A stretch of DNA of 5,906 nt, taken from contig CALDHJ010000118.1 in NCBI GenBank assembly GCA_937941555.1, positions 1-5,906 on the forward strand, given 5' to 3'. Every line of letters begins with the position of its first letter. Position 1 is the first letter of the stretch. Below are positions 1 through 5,906 of the stretch, piece by piece. Under the pieces are notes generated by a model. It had not been told where the DNA came from. It ran no database searches and worked only from the letters and a program-made list of their open reading frames with translations. The position numbers and the translations under genes are program-made. The stretch is from an uncultured Granulosicoccaceae bacterium. GTDB taxonomy: Bacteria > Pseudomonadota > Gammaproteobacteria > CALCKW01.

Positions 1-35
1 ATAAAGGTCCGGGTCGCTTCTGGTTGTCGACTTTT

Positions 36-51
36 ACTGCACACTAGCAGT
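36..51. repeat. Short inverted repeat, candidate operator
   Basis: ACTGC at 36-40 is repeated in inverted orientation as GCAGT at 47-51 with a 6-base spacer. An overlapping alternative pairs GCAC (39-42) with GTGC (50-53), and a palindrome GTCGAC lies just upstream at 26-31. GntR-family dimers bind short inverted repeats and often repress their own promoter, so an operator here is plausible. The arms are only 4 to 6 bases long and could occur by chance, and the site does not match a GntR-subfamily consensus I can name. Confidence 0.22.
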
Positions 52-74
52 GCGCCATCTGCGAATCAACAAAG

Positions 75-82
75 TTTCGAAA
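75..82. repeat. TTTCGAAA palindrome in the AT-rich leader
   Basis: This is a perfect 8-base palindrome. A second TCGAA follows at 96-100 after a T-rich spacer, giving two similar motifs about two helical turns apart. This could be a regulator or RNA-polymerase-associated site in the leader, but such short palindromes arise by chance in AT-rich DNA. No transcription-factor family is implied by the sequence itself. Confidence 0.15.
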
Positions 83-142
83 TTTTCTTTTTTTCTCGAA
101 TCTCTGGCAGAATCGCCTACAAGTCGTACCGCCGGATGCCCG

Positions 143-850
143 ATGGCAAACCCCGATCCCCACACTGCCCACCAGCACGGTAGCGCTTTTGACCGCGTCA
201 AGACCGCGCTGATGACAGGGGGTTTCAAGGCCGGCAGCCGCCTAAAAGCAGACCAGATCAAGACCCGATTTGGCCTCAGCGCGAGCGCCGCCCGCGAGAT
301 CCTGCTGCGGCTCACCGGCGAAGGCCTGTTGCATCAGGAAGAAAACCGCGGTTTTCATGTGCCTGAAGTCACCCTCCAATCACTGAATGATGTGATGCAA
401 CTTCGCGCGCTGCTCGAGGGCGCGTGCGCCGCCGAGTCGATCGCGCACGGCGATGTCGAGTGGGAAGCGCGGCTGGCCGCGGCACACCACAAGTTGGCCC
501 ACCTTGAACAGAAAATGCGCGAAGCCTCACAACTCGATCCTTTCATTGAGATCTGGACGCGCACCGATTCCGAATTTCACGAGACGCTGGCATCCGCATG
601 CCCGTCGAGCACACTGCGCAACGCCCGGCAAAACGCCCACGAACGCTCGCGCATGCACGCCATCTGCATATTGCCAACATACGGTTTCCGCGACCGTACC
701 GTGCCGGAACACGCCACCATCCTTGAGTCGGCTCTCAACCGTGACGTCAGCGCGTGCCAAGCCGCAATTACGGCCCACCTGGAATCTTTCAGCCTATCCG
801 TTGACGTGCTTTCACCCCCAACCAGACATCACCTGAAAGGCACCAAATGA
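143..850 (+). CDS. GntR-family transcriptional regulator, FadR/FCD subfamily
   Basis: This is a cytoplasmic DNA-binding regulator of about 235 residues, the usual size for FCD-type GntR proteins. The N-terminal winged helix-turn-helix spans about residues 16-76, with the recognition segment 'SASAAREILLRLTGEGLL' and the wing 'NRGFHV'. The family's common S-x-T-P-V-R is here S-A-S-A-A-R. The helical FCD effector domain follows. It retains the likely metal or ligand-binding set: D142 and H146 in 'TDSEFHETL', H190 in 'PEHATIL' and H212 in 'TAHLE'. This set is typical of members that bind carboxylates such as sugar acids. I prefer ATG at 143, which gives a family-like length, over GTG at 50, which adds 31 poorly family-like residues; neither has a strong ribosome-binding site. 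The gene ends in ATGA, overlapping the next start by 4 bases, so it is probably co-transcribed with the enzymes and acts as their local regulator. Effector and direction of control (most often repression) are inferred. Confidence 0.9.
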   Translation: MANPDPHTAHQHGSAFDRVKTALMTGGFKAGSRLKADQIKTRFGLSASAAREILLRLTGEGLLHQEENRGFHVPEVTLQSLNDVMQLRALLEGACAAESIAHGDVEWEARLAAAHHKLAHLEQKMREASQLDPFIEIWTRTDSEFHETLASACPSSTLRNARQNAHERSRMHAICILPTYGFRDRTVPEHATILESALNRDVSACQAAITAHLESFSLSVDVLSPPTRHHLKGTK

Positions 851-1842
851 GCCCTGACAACACCCGGAGCGTACTCATCATCGGCGGCGGCGGCATGGTC
901 GGCCAGAAGCTCCTGCAGCGCCTGATCCAACACGGCCTGGACGGTGCGACGATAGGTTCGGTGTGTCTGTACGACATAGTCGAGCCCGCAACGCCTGCTG
1001 CCCCCTTCCCGATAGAGACCCGCTCCGGTTCACTGCTGGACGACGGCGAGGCGCAATGGATTGCCGCTCAACGCGCTGACGTCATCTTCCACCTGGCGGC
1101 AATTGTGTCGGGCGACGCCGAGCGTAACTTCGAGCGCGGCTGGGACATCAACGCGCGCAGCAGCTGGCAGTTGCTCGAGGCGCTTCGCGCAGAACATCAC
1201 GACAGCGGCGGACAATACCGCCCACGGCTCGTGTTCTCATCGAGCATCGCCGTGTTTGGCGCACCATTCCCGGACAAGATTGGCGACGACTTCCACACCA
1301 CACCGCTGACGTCCTACGGCGCGCAGAAAGCGATGACCGAATTGCAAGTCGCGGACTACAGCCGCAAAGGTTTCATCGACGGCATCAGCATTCGCCTGCC
1401 GACCGTCACGGTGCGTCCGGGCAAGGCAAACCTCGCGGCCTCGTCTTTTTTTTCCGGCATCATCCGCGAACCACTCAACGGCCTGGAAGCGATCCTGCCA
1501 GTCGCCGACAGCGTACGACACTGGCACGCGTCACCGCGCTCCGCAGCCGGCTTTCTCGCGCACGCAGCGTCGATCGATACCGCTGCCCTGCAAAACCGGC
1601 CGACACTCAATATGCCGGGTTACTCCTGCACCGTCGCCGAGCAGATCGAGGCGCTTCGCTCGATCGCCGGCAACGACATCGTCGCGCGCATCAAGCAAGC
1701 GCCCGACCCGGAGATCGAGGCCATCGTGAAGAACTGGCCGCGCGATTTCGACACTCCCCGTGCGCGCGCACTCGGATTCACAAGCGAAACAAGCTACGAA
1801 GACATCATCCGCGTCTACATAGACGAGGATTTACAACCCTGA
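847..1842 (+). CDS. DenD-like NAD-dependent epimerase/dehydratase family oxidoreductase (extended SDR)
   Basis: This is an extended short-chain dehydrogenase of 331 residues. The N-terminal Rossmann motif is 'IGGGGMVG' (GxxGxxG at 13/16/19). D43 at the end of the second strand suggests NAD rather than NADP. The catalytic features are the serines at 131-133 ('FSSSIAVFG') and Y157-x3-K161 ('SYGAQK'). Stretches such as 'HLAAIVSGDAERNF', 'YSRKGFIDG', 'RLPTVTVRPGK' and 'SGIIREPL' are characteristic of the D-erythronate dehydrogenase (DenD) family, which oxidises the C2 hydroxyl of a four-carbon sugar acid. The usual DenD partners for four-carbon acids (an OtnK/DUF1537 kinase, an OtnC-type aldolase/decarboxylase and an OtnI-type isomerase) are not in this window, so the substrate may differ. 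It could be another aldonate, a uronate or an aldose. GAAAGG at 835-840 is a good ribosome-binding site six bases before the ATG. The start overlaps the regulator stop, implying translational coupling. Confidence 0.85.
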   Translation: MSPDNTRSVLIIGGGGMVGQKLLQRLIQHGLDGATIGSVCLYDIVEPATPAAPFPIETRSGSLLDDGEAQWIAAQRADVIFHLAAIVSGDAERNFERGWDINARSSWQLLEALRAEHHDSGGQYRPRLVFSSSIAVFGAPFPDKIGDDFHTTPLTSYGAQKAMTELQVADYSRKGFIDGISIRLPTVTVRPGKANLAASSFFSGIIREPLNGLEAILPVADSVRHWHASPRSAAGFLAHAASIDTAALQNRPTLNMPGYSCTVAEQIEALRSIAGNDIVARIKQAPDPEIEAIVKNWPRDFDTPRARALGFTSETSYEDIIRVYIDEDLQP

Positions 1843-1852
1843 ACCCACATCA

Positions 1853-1858
1853 AGAGGA
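1853..1858 (+). promoter_or_regulatory. Ribosome-binding site that fixes a TTG start
   Basis: AGAGGA lies 8 bases before the TTG at 1867. In this frame the upstream gene's TGA (1840-1842) is the last stop, and no ATG or GTG lies between it and the TTG. The first in-frame ATG (near 1945) would remove the nucleotide-binding motif. TTG is therefore the only reasonable start. Confidence 0.75.
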
Positions 1859-1866
1859 CCGATCCA

Positions 1867-2610
1867 TTGGGCACGCGACTGGCTGGTAAACGGGTAGTGA
1901 TCACGGCGGGAGGCCAGGGCATCGGTCGAGCCACGGCGCTTGCCATGGCGGCCGAGGGTGCGACGGTGATCGCAACCGACATCAACACCGAGTCCCTTAG
2001 CGCCCTCGCCGAGGAATCCGACGGTGCGATTGAAACCCACGAACTGAACGTGCTCGACAGCGACGCGGTGCGCGCGACGCTGCCCGGTTTCGAAGCAGAC
2101 GTCCTGTTCAATTGTGCCGGGGTGGTGCATCACGGCAGCATCCTCGACGCCACCGACGACGATCTCGAGTTCGCGATCGATCTCAATGTACGCGCCATGT
2201 GGCGCACCGTGCGCGCCACCCTGCCCGGCATGCTCGAGCGCGGCCAGGGCTCGATCATCAACATGTCATCGGTGTTGTCGTCGGTAATCAGCGCGCCCAA
2301 TCGCTGCGTCTACACCGTGACCAAAGCCGCCGTCGTCGGGCTGACCAAATCCATTGCCCACGAATACGTGACGCAGGGTATTCGCTGCAACGCCATCTGC
2401 CCGGGCACGGTCGACAGTCCCTCGTTCCGCGAACGCGTTGCCGCAACCGGCGACGCCGTCCAGGGCATGAAAGACTTCATCGCTCGCCAACCCATGGGGC
2501 GTGTTGGCAAGGCCGAGGAAATTGCCGCACTGGCGGTCTACCTCGGCTCGGATGAAAGTGCATTTACCACGGGCCAGGCGCTGGTCATTGACGGCGGGTG
2601 GACATCGTGA
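1867..2610 (+). CDS. Classical SDR, probable 2-keto-3-deoxy-sugar-acid 4-dehydrogenase (BDH2/KDF-dehydrogenase-like)
   Basis: This 247-residue classical short-chain dehydrogenase starts at TTG. The cofactor motif 'TAGGQGIG' is at 13-20, and D38 ('IATDIN') indicates NAD+ use. 'NCAG' is at 82-85, catalytic S135 is in 'NMSS', and Y149-x3-K153 is in 'RCVYTVTK'. The C-terminal 'IDGGWTS' is standard. Overall it is strikingly like human BDH2/DHRS6 and the bacterial 2-keto-3-deoxy-L-fuconate / L-rhamnonate 4-dehydrogenases. It includes R146 and R190, equivalent to BDH2 residues proposed to hold the substrate carboxylate. The predicted role is NAD-dependent oxidation of the C4 hydroxyl of a 2-keto-3-deoxy aldonate to a 2,4-diketo acid. 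This fits its place between a DenD-like gene and a sugar-acid dehydratase, with a diketo-acid hydrolase following. A 3-hydroxybutyrate dehydrogenase role is the main alternative on family grounds, but the neighbours argue against it. Confidence 0.88.
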   Translation: MGTRLAGKRVVITAGGQGIGRATALAMAAEGATVIATDINTESLSALAEESDGAIETHELNVLDSDAVRATLPGFEADVLFNCAGVVHHGSILDATDDDLEFAIDLNVRAMWRTVRATLPGMLERGQGSIINMSSVLSSVISAPNRCVYTVTKAAVVGLTKSIAHEYVTQGIRCNAICPGTVDSPSFRERVAATGDAVQGMKDFIARQPMGRVGKAEEIAALAVYLGSDESAFTTGQALVIDGGWTS

Positions 2611-4400
2611 GCGCCGGCAAGCGCACGCTGCGTTCTCGCGCCTGGTTCAACAACCCGGACGACCCGGAAATGACGGCGCTCTACCTCGAGCGCTACCTCA
2701 ACTACGGCCTCACACGCGAGGAGCTGCAGGGCGACAAACCGATCATCGGCATTGCGCAGACCGGCTCCGACCTCTCGCCCTGCAACCGACACCACATCGA
2801 ACTCGCCAAGCGTGTTCGCGACGGCGTCATCGAAGCCGGCGGCACCGTGATCGAGATCCCGGTGCACCCGATCCAGGAAACCGGCAAGCGCCCTACCGCC
2901 ATGCTCGACCGCAACCTCGCCTACCTGTCTCTGGTCGAGTCGCTCTACGGCTACCCGATCGACGGCGTCGTGCTCAACATCGGTTGCGACAAGACAACAC
3001 CGGCACTCTTGATGGCCGCCGCCACCGTCGACATTCCCGCTGTTGCCTTGTCGGTCGGCCCGATGCTGAACGGCTTCTACCGCGGCGAGCGCACCGGAAG
3101 CGGCACCATCGTCTGGAAGGCGCGCCAGCTGCTCGCCGCGGGTGACATCGACGACGACGGCTTCACGGATCTCGTCGCGTCGAGCGCGACCTCGGTCGGC
3201 TACTGCAACACCATGGGCACCGCGACCACCATGAACTCGCTCGCCGAAGCACTCGGCATGCAGTTGCCGGGCGCCGCGGCGATTCCCGCGCCCTACCGCG
3301 AACGCGGCCAGATGGCCTACCGCACCGGACAGCGCATCGTCGAGATGGTCAGATCCGACCGAAAACCCTCCGACATCATGACCCGCGAGGCCTTCGAGAA
3401 CGCGGTCGTGGTCAACTCCGCCATCGGCGGATCGACCAACGCGCCGATTCACCTCAACGCCATCGCACGCCACCTCGAAGTGCCACTCGACAACGACGAC
3501 TGGCAGCGGCTCGGGCTGGACATACCGCTGTTGGTGAACCTGCAACCTGCAGGCGAATACCTCGGCGAAGACTACCACCGTGCCGGAGGTGTCCCGGCAG
3601 TGATCGGCGAGCTGTTGCGAGCCGATCTGCTACCTCACCCGAACGCCATCACCGCAAACGGCAACACCATCGCCGAGAACTGCCAAGACGCCGAGATCAT
3701 CAGCCCCGACGTGATCCACAGCGTGAGCGCACCACTGCAAACACAAGCCGGCTTCGTCAATTTGCACGGCAACCTCTTCGACTCGGCGATCATGAAGCTC
3801 AGCGTGATCACCCCCGCCTTCCGCACGCGCTATCTTGAGAACAGCAGCGATCCCAATGCCTTCGAGGGACGGGCCATCGTGTTTGACGGCCCGGAAGACT
3901 TCCACCACCGCATTGATGATCCGGCGCTTGCGGTCGATGCCGATTGCATCCTGGTGATGCGCGGCGCCGGACCCAAGGGCTACCCCGGCGGCGCCGAGGT
4001 GGTCAACATGCGTCCCCCGGACTACCTGATCAAGCAGGGCGTTGACGCGCTGCCGTGCATCGGCGACGGTCGGCAATCGGGCACCTCCGGCTCCCCGTCC
4101 ATTCTCAATGCCTCACCGGAAGCAGCCGACGGTGGTGGTCTCGCGATCCTGCAAACCGGTGATCGCCTGCGCATCGATCTGAACAAGGGGTCTGCCGATA
4201 TGCTAATCGACGCCGCTGAATTGCAGGCACGGCACGCAGCGCTCGACGCCGCAGGCGGCTATCAAGTACCAGCCGACCAGACACCCTGGCAGCGCCTGTT
4301 CCGCCGCGAAGTGCGCCCCTTCAGCGAGGGCATGGTGCTCGGCGACGCGCCTGAATTCCAACACATCGCCGCGGACGGCGTGCCGCGCAACAACCACTGA
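2607..4400 (+). CDS. IlvD/Edd-family sugar-acid dehydratase (D-xylonate / L-arabinonate dehydratase-like)
   Basis: This cytoplasmic Fe-S dehydratase of about 597 residues removes water from C2-C3 of an aldonate to give a 2-keto-3-deoxy acid. It resembles Caulobacter D-xylonate dehydratase along its whole length, from '[10 protein letters not shown]' and '[13 protein letters not shown]' to the C-terminal 'PRNNH'. Likely [2Fe-2S] ligands are C59 ('SPCNR'), C127 ('IGCDKTTP') and C200 ('GYCNTMGT'). E91 ('HPIQE'), D128 and K129 (the carbamylated lysine in crystallised relatives) fit the Mg site. S491 in 'GDGRQSGT' matches the catalytic serine. The numbering agrees with relatives when the GTG at 2607 is used. 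This GTG overlaps the previous stop by 4 bases and has a G-rich Shine-Dalgarno-like stretch just before it. An in-frame GTG at 2598 would add only three residues. D-xylonate, L-arabinonate, D-gluconate, D-galactonate and D-fuconate are used by characterised relatives, so the true substrate is open. A dihydroxy-acid dehydratase (IlvD) role is unlikely. Confidence 0.93.
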   Translation: MSAGKRTLRSRAWFNNPDDPEMTALYLERYLNYGLTREELQGDKPIIGIAQTGSDLSPCNRHHIELAKRVRDGVIEAGGTVIEIPVHPIQETGKRPTAMLDRNLAYLSLVESLYGYPIDGVVLNIGCDKTTPALLMAAATVDIPAVALSVGPMLNGFYRGERTGSGTIVWKARQLLAAGDIDDDGFTDLVASSATSVGYCNTMGTATTMNSLAEALGMQLPGAAAIPAPYRERGQMAYRTGQRIVEMVRSDRKPSDIMTREAFENAVVVNSAIGGSTNAPIHLNAIARHLEVPLDNDDWQRLGLDIPLLVNLQPAGEYLGEDYHRAGGVPAVIGELLRADLLPHPNAITANGNTIAENCQDAEIISPDVIHSVSAPLQTQAGFVNLHGNLFDSAIMKLSVITPAFRTRYLENSSDPNAFEGRAIVFDGPEDFHHRIDDPALAVDADCILVMRGAGPKGYPGGAEVVNMRPPDYLIKQGVDALPCIGDGRQSGTSGSPSILNASPEAADGGGLAILQTGDRLRIDLNKGSADMLIDAAELQARHAALDAAGGYQVPADQTPWQRLFRREVRPFSEGMVLGDAPEFQHIAADGVPRNNH

Positions 4401-4411
4401 CGGACCTCACT

Positions 4412-5257
4412 ATGAAACTGCTTCGCCACGGCGAACCCGGCCGTGAACGCCCCGGCATGCTGGACGACGACGGCACGATCCGCGACCTGTCCGGTCATGT
4501 GGCTGACATCCACGGTGACACCCTGGACGACGCCTCGATCGCGCGACTGTCAACACTCGACCCGACGGCTCTGCCTGCCGTCCTGCCCGGCACGCGACTC
4601 GGCCCCTGCGTGGGCAACATCGGCAAGTTCCTGTGTATCGGGCTGAACTACAGCGATCACGCCGCTGAGACCGGCAACCCGATACCGGACCACCCGATCC
4701 TCTTTTTCAAAGCCAATTCGGCCGTGGTCGGCCCGAACGACGATACGGTGTTGCCGCGGGGATCGACCCACACCGACTGGGAAGTCGAACTCGGTGTCGT
4801 GATCGGGAAGGCCGCAAAGTACGTGAGCCGGGAGAACGCGCTCGAGCACGTTGCAGGCTACTGCCTGATCAACGACGTCTCAGAGCGCCACTTCCAGACA
4901 CAGCTCAGCGGCCAGTGGACCAAGGGCAAGTCCTGCGACACCTTCGGCCCGACCGGCCCCTGGCTGGTCACGCGCGATGAGATCCCGGACCCGCAAAACC
5001 TCGACATGGGGCTCGACGTGAATGGCGAACCCCGCCAACGCGGCAACACGCGGACACAGATCTTCTCGGTGGCGGACGTGATCGAACACTTGTCCAGTCT
5101 CTTTACCCTGCATCCCGGCGATATCATCAGCACCGGCACACCGCCGGGTGTCGGCGCCGGCATGAAGCCACCACAATTTCTCAAGGACGGCGACCGCGTC
5201 GACCTCTGGATCGAGGGACTGGGGCGTCAGCGTCAACAGGTGCGTGCCAATGACTGA
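4412..5257 (+). CDS. FAH-family hydrolase, probable 2,4-diketo-3-deoxy-sugar-acid hydrolase
   Basis: This is a 281-residue member of the fumarylacetoacetate hydrolase superfamily. After a variable N-terminal region (about 1-65) comes the family core 'FLCIGLNYSDHAAETG' (73-88). The metal-binding set is E124 and E126 in 'DWEVELGVV' and D155 in 'NDVSER'. 'KGKSCDTFGPTGPWLV' follows at 171-186 and 'ISTGTPPGVG' near 239-248. This layout matches 2,4-diketo-3-deoxy-L-fuconate and L-rhamnonate hydrolases, which hydrolyse a C-C bond of the diketo acid to give pyruvate and a 2-hydroxy acid. That is the step expected after the dehydratase and SDR immediately upstream. Automated pipelines often label such proteins ureidoglycolate lyase or 5-oxopent-3-ene-1,2,5-tricarboxylate decarboxylase; the context favours the sugar-acid role. 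The gap to the previous gene is 11 bases, with a weak GGA at 4402-4404 before the ATG. The stop overlaps the next gene by 8 bases. Confidence 0.88.
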   Translation: MKLLRHGEPGRERPGMLDDDGTIRDLSGHVADIHGDTLDDASIARLSTLDPTALPAVLPGTRLGPCVGNIGKFLCIGLNYSDHAAETGNPIPDHPILFFKANSAVVGPNDDTVLPRGSTHTDWEVELGVVIGKAAKYVSRENALEHVAGYCLINDVSERHFQTQLSGQWTKGKSCDTFGPTGPWLVTRDEIPDPQNLDMGLDVNGEPRQRGNTRTQIFSVADVIEHLSSLFTLHPGDIISTGTPPGVGAGMKPPQFLKDGDRVDLWIEGLGRQRQQVRAND

Positions 5258-5906
5258 CACCAAACCCGCCATCCTCTACGTCGGTGGCGTGCCACCGCAC
5301 GCGCACGACGCCCTGCACACCCTTTTCACTGTGCACACACTGGCCGACATCGACGACCGCGATGCCTTTGTCGCCGAACACGGCAGTCAGATTTTCGGCG
5401 CGGTCACCAACGGCCACGACGGTCTATCGACCGACTGGATGGACGCGCTGCCCGCGCTCAAGGTGATTTCCTGTTGTGGCGTCGGCTACGACGCCATCGA
5501 CGCGAGCGCCGCGGCCAGCCGTGGCATTCTCGTGACCCACACCCCCAATGTGCTCAATGCCGATGTCGCGAATACCGCGATCATGCTGCTGCTCGCAACC
5601 AGTCGGCAGCTGCTGCGCGACGAAGCCTGGGCACGCAGCGGCAACTGGGCCGCAGAGGGTGCCGCACCGCTCACACGCTCGATCGAGGGCGCCAGCGTTG
5701 GCATATTGGGGCTCGGCCGTATCGGTGAGTCACTCGCGACCAAACTCACTGCATTCAACTGCGACATTCACTACCACACGCGAACGCCGCGCGATCACGT
5801 CCCCTACACCTACCACCCGAGCACCACCGCCCTGGCAAGCGCAGTGGACTACCTCGTGGTGATCACGCCCGGCGGCGCAGTCACTCGCCACCTCGTGAAC
5901 GCCGAG
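5250..5906 (+). CDS. D-isomer-specific 2-hydroxyacid dehydrogenase, 3' end beyond window (glyoxylate/hydroxypyruvate reductase-like)
   Basis: An open frame of 219 codons runs from ATG at 5250 to the window edge without a stop; full members have about 310-330 residues. The N-terminal catalytic-domain signature 'CCGVGYDAID' (75-84) and 'TPNVLNADVANTA' (98-110) lead into the Rossmann domain 'VGILGLGRIGE' (150-160, GxGxxG at 154/156/159). The strand-two end reads 'IHYHTRTPR', with an arginine (R178) and no acidic residue. In this family that pattern favours NADP(H), as in GhrB-type glyoxylate/hydroxypyruvate reductases. The catalytic Arg, Glu and His are expected downstream and cannot be checked. 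The start overlaps the hydrolase stop by 8 bases with AGG at 5238-5240, so the genes are probably coupled. Likely role: interconversion of the 2-hydroxy acid released by the hydrolase (glycolate, glycerate or lactate) with its keto acid. Phosphoglycerate dehydrogenase or D-lactate dehydrogenase are alternatives. Confidence 0.85.
   Translation, partial: MTDTKPAILYVGGVPPHAHDALHTLFTVHTLADIDDRDAFVAEHGSQIFGAVTNGHDGLSTDWMDALPALKVISCCGVGYDAIDASAAASRGILVTHTPNVLNADVANTAIMLLLATSRQLLRDEAWARSGNWAAEGAAPLTRSIEGASVGILGLGRIGESLATKLTAFNCDIHYHTRTPRDHVPYTYHPSTTALASAVDYLVVITPGGAVTRHLVNAE

Larger units (their letters stand above)
1..142. promoter_or_regulatory. Leader region upstream of the GntR regulator
   Basis: This stretch is noticeably more AT-rich than the genes downstream, especially around 71-100, where there is a T-rich run. 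I see no gene on either strand that resembles a known protein. It is the natural place for the operon promoter and an operator for the regulator encoded just downstream. I could not find a convincing pair of -35 and -10 boxes: TTGTCG at 24-29 resembles a -35 element but has no good -10 partner at the usual spacing. An open frame from a GTG at 50 runs through the region into the regulator gene, but its encoded extension does not look like part of the GntR fold. Confidence 0.4.

Noticed and set aside
50..142. Possible 31-residue N-terminal extension of the GntR regulator from a GTG start
   Set aside because: The region is AT-rich and promoter-like, has no ribosome-binding site before the GTG, and encodes sequence unlike the family N-terminus. 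The ATG at 143 gives the usual length.
34..315. Minus-strand open frame overlapping the leader and the start of the regulator, suggesting a divergent gene
   Set aside because: The product is arginine-rich with no family resemblance and overlaps the helix-turn-helix coding region of the regulator.
1446..1453. Run of eight T residues in the DenD-like gene, possible frameshift or slippage site
   Set aside because: The frame is intact on both sides, and the encoded 'SSFFSGIIREPL' matches the family pattern, so there is no sign of an error or programmed shift.
1843..1866. The DenD-like and classical SDR genes share a reading frame separated by a single TGA, possible readthrough fusion
   Set aside because: A proper Shine-Dalgarno and TTG start follow the stop, and both proteins end and begin at family-typical positions. 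Sharing a frame occurs by chance one time in three.
2501..3145. Plus-strand 214-codon frame bridging the SDR and dehydratase genes
   Set aside because: It is arginine-, proline- and histidine-rich out-of-frame translation of two clearly conserved genes, with no domain resemblance.
2538..3578. Long open frame of 346 codons on the minus strand inside the dehydratase gene
   Set aside because: It is low-complexity, rich in Val, Ala, Gly, Arg and Asp, has no recognisable domain, and lies antisense to a full-length conserved enzyme. This is a common artefact in GC-rich coding DNA.

Overview
The window is a GC-rich, tightly packed stretch of bacterial chromosome, most likely from a proteobacterium. 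That assignment rests on codon use and on close resemblance of the proteins to proteobacterial sugar-acid enzymes; I cannot name a genus. All real genes are on the + strand. Neighbouring genes overlap by 4 to 8 bases or are separated by at most 24 bases, so they look like one transcription unit that continues past the right edge. I see no RNA genes, mobile elements, CRISPR arrays or terminators.

Layout: a short AT-richer leader (1-142) with small inverted repeats; a GntR/FadR-type (FCD) regulator (143-850); an extended SDR related to D-erythronate dehydrogenase DenD (847-1842); a classical SDR strongly resembling 2-keto-3-deoxy-sugar-acid 4-dehydrogenases and human BDH2 (1867-2610, TTG start); an IlvD/Edd-family sugar-acid dehydratase very like Caulobacter D-xylonate dehydratase (2607-4400, GTG start); an FAH-family 2,4-diketo-3-deoxy-acid hydrolase (4412-5257); and the first 219 codons of a D-isomer-specific 2-hydroxyacid dehydrogenase (5250 to the edge).

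The middle three enzymes make a coherent non-phosphorylative route. The dehydratase turns an aldonate into a 2-keto-3-deoxy acid, the classical SDR oxidises C4 to give a 2,4-diketo acid, and the FAH hydrolase cleaves this to pyruvate plus a 2-hydroxy acid (glycolate from a pentonate, lactate from a 6-deoxyhexonate, glycerate from a hexonate). The terminal hydroxyacid dehydrogenase could interconvert that 2-hydroxy acid with its 2-keto form. This corresponds to the 'Route III' or diketo-hydrolase logic described for pentose and L-fucose/L-rhamnose catabolism. The regulator probably responds to a sugar acid of the pathway.

The DenD-like gene is the least explained member. It may supply the first oxidation step (sugar or uronate C1, or a hydroxy acid). 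No lactonase, transporter or sugar 1-dehydrogenase of a standard type is visible, so these would have to lie outside the window. The substrate cannot be fixed from sequence alone.
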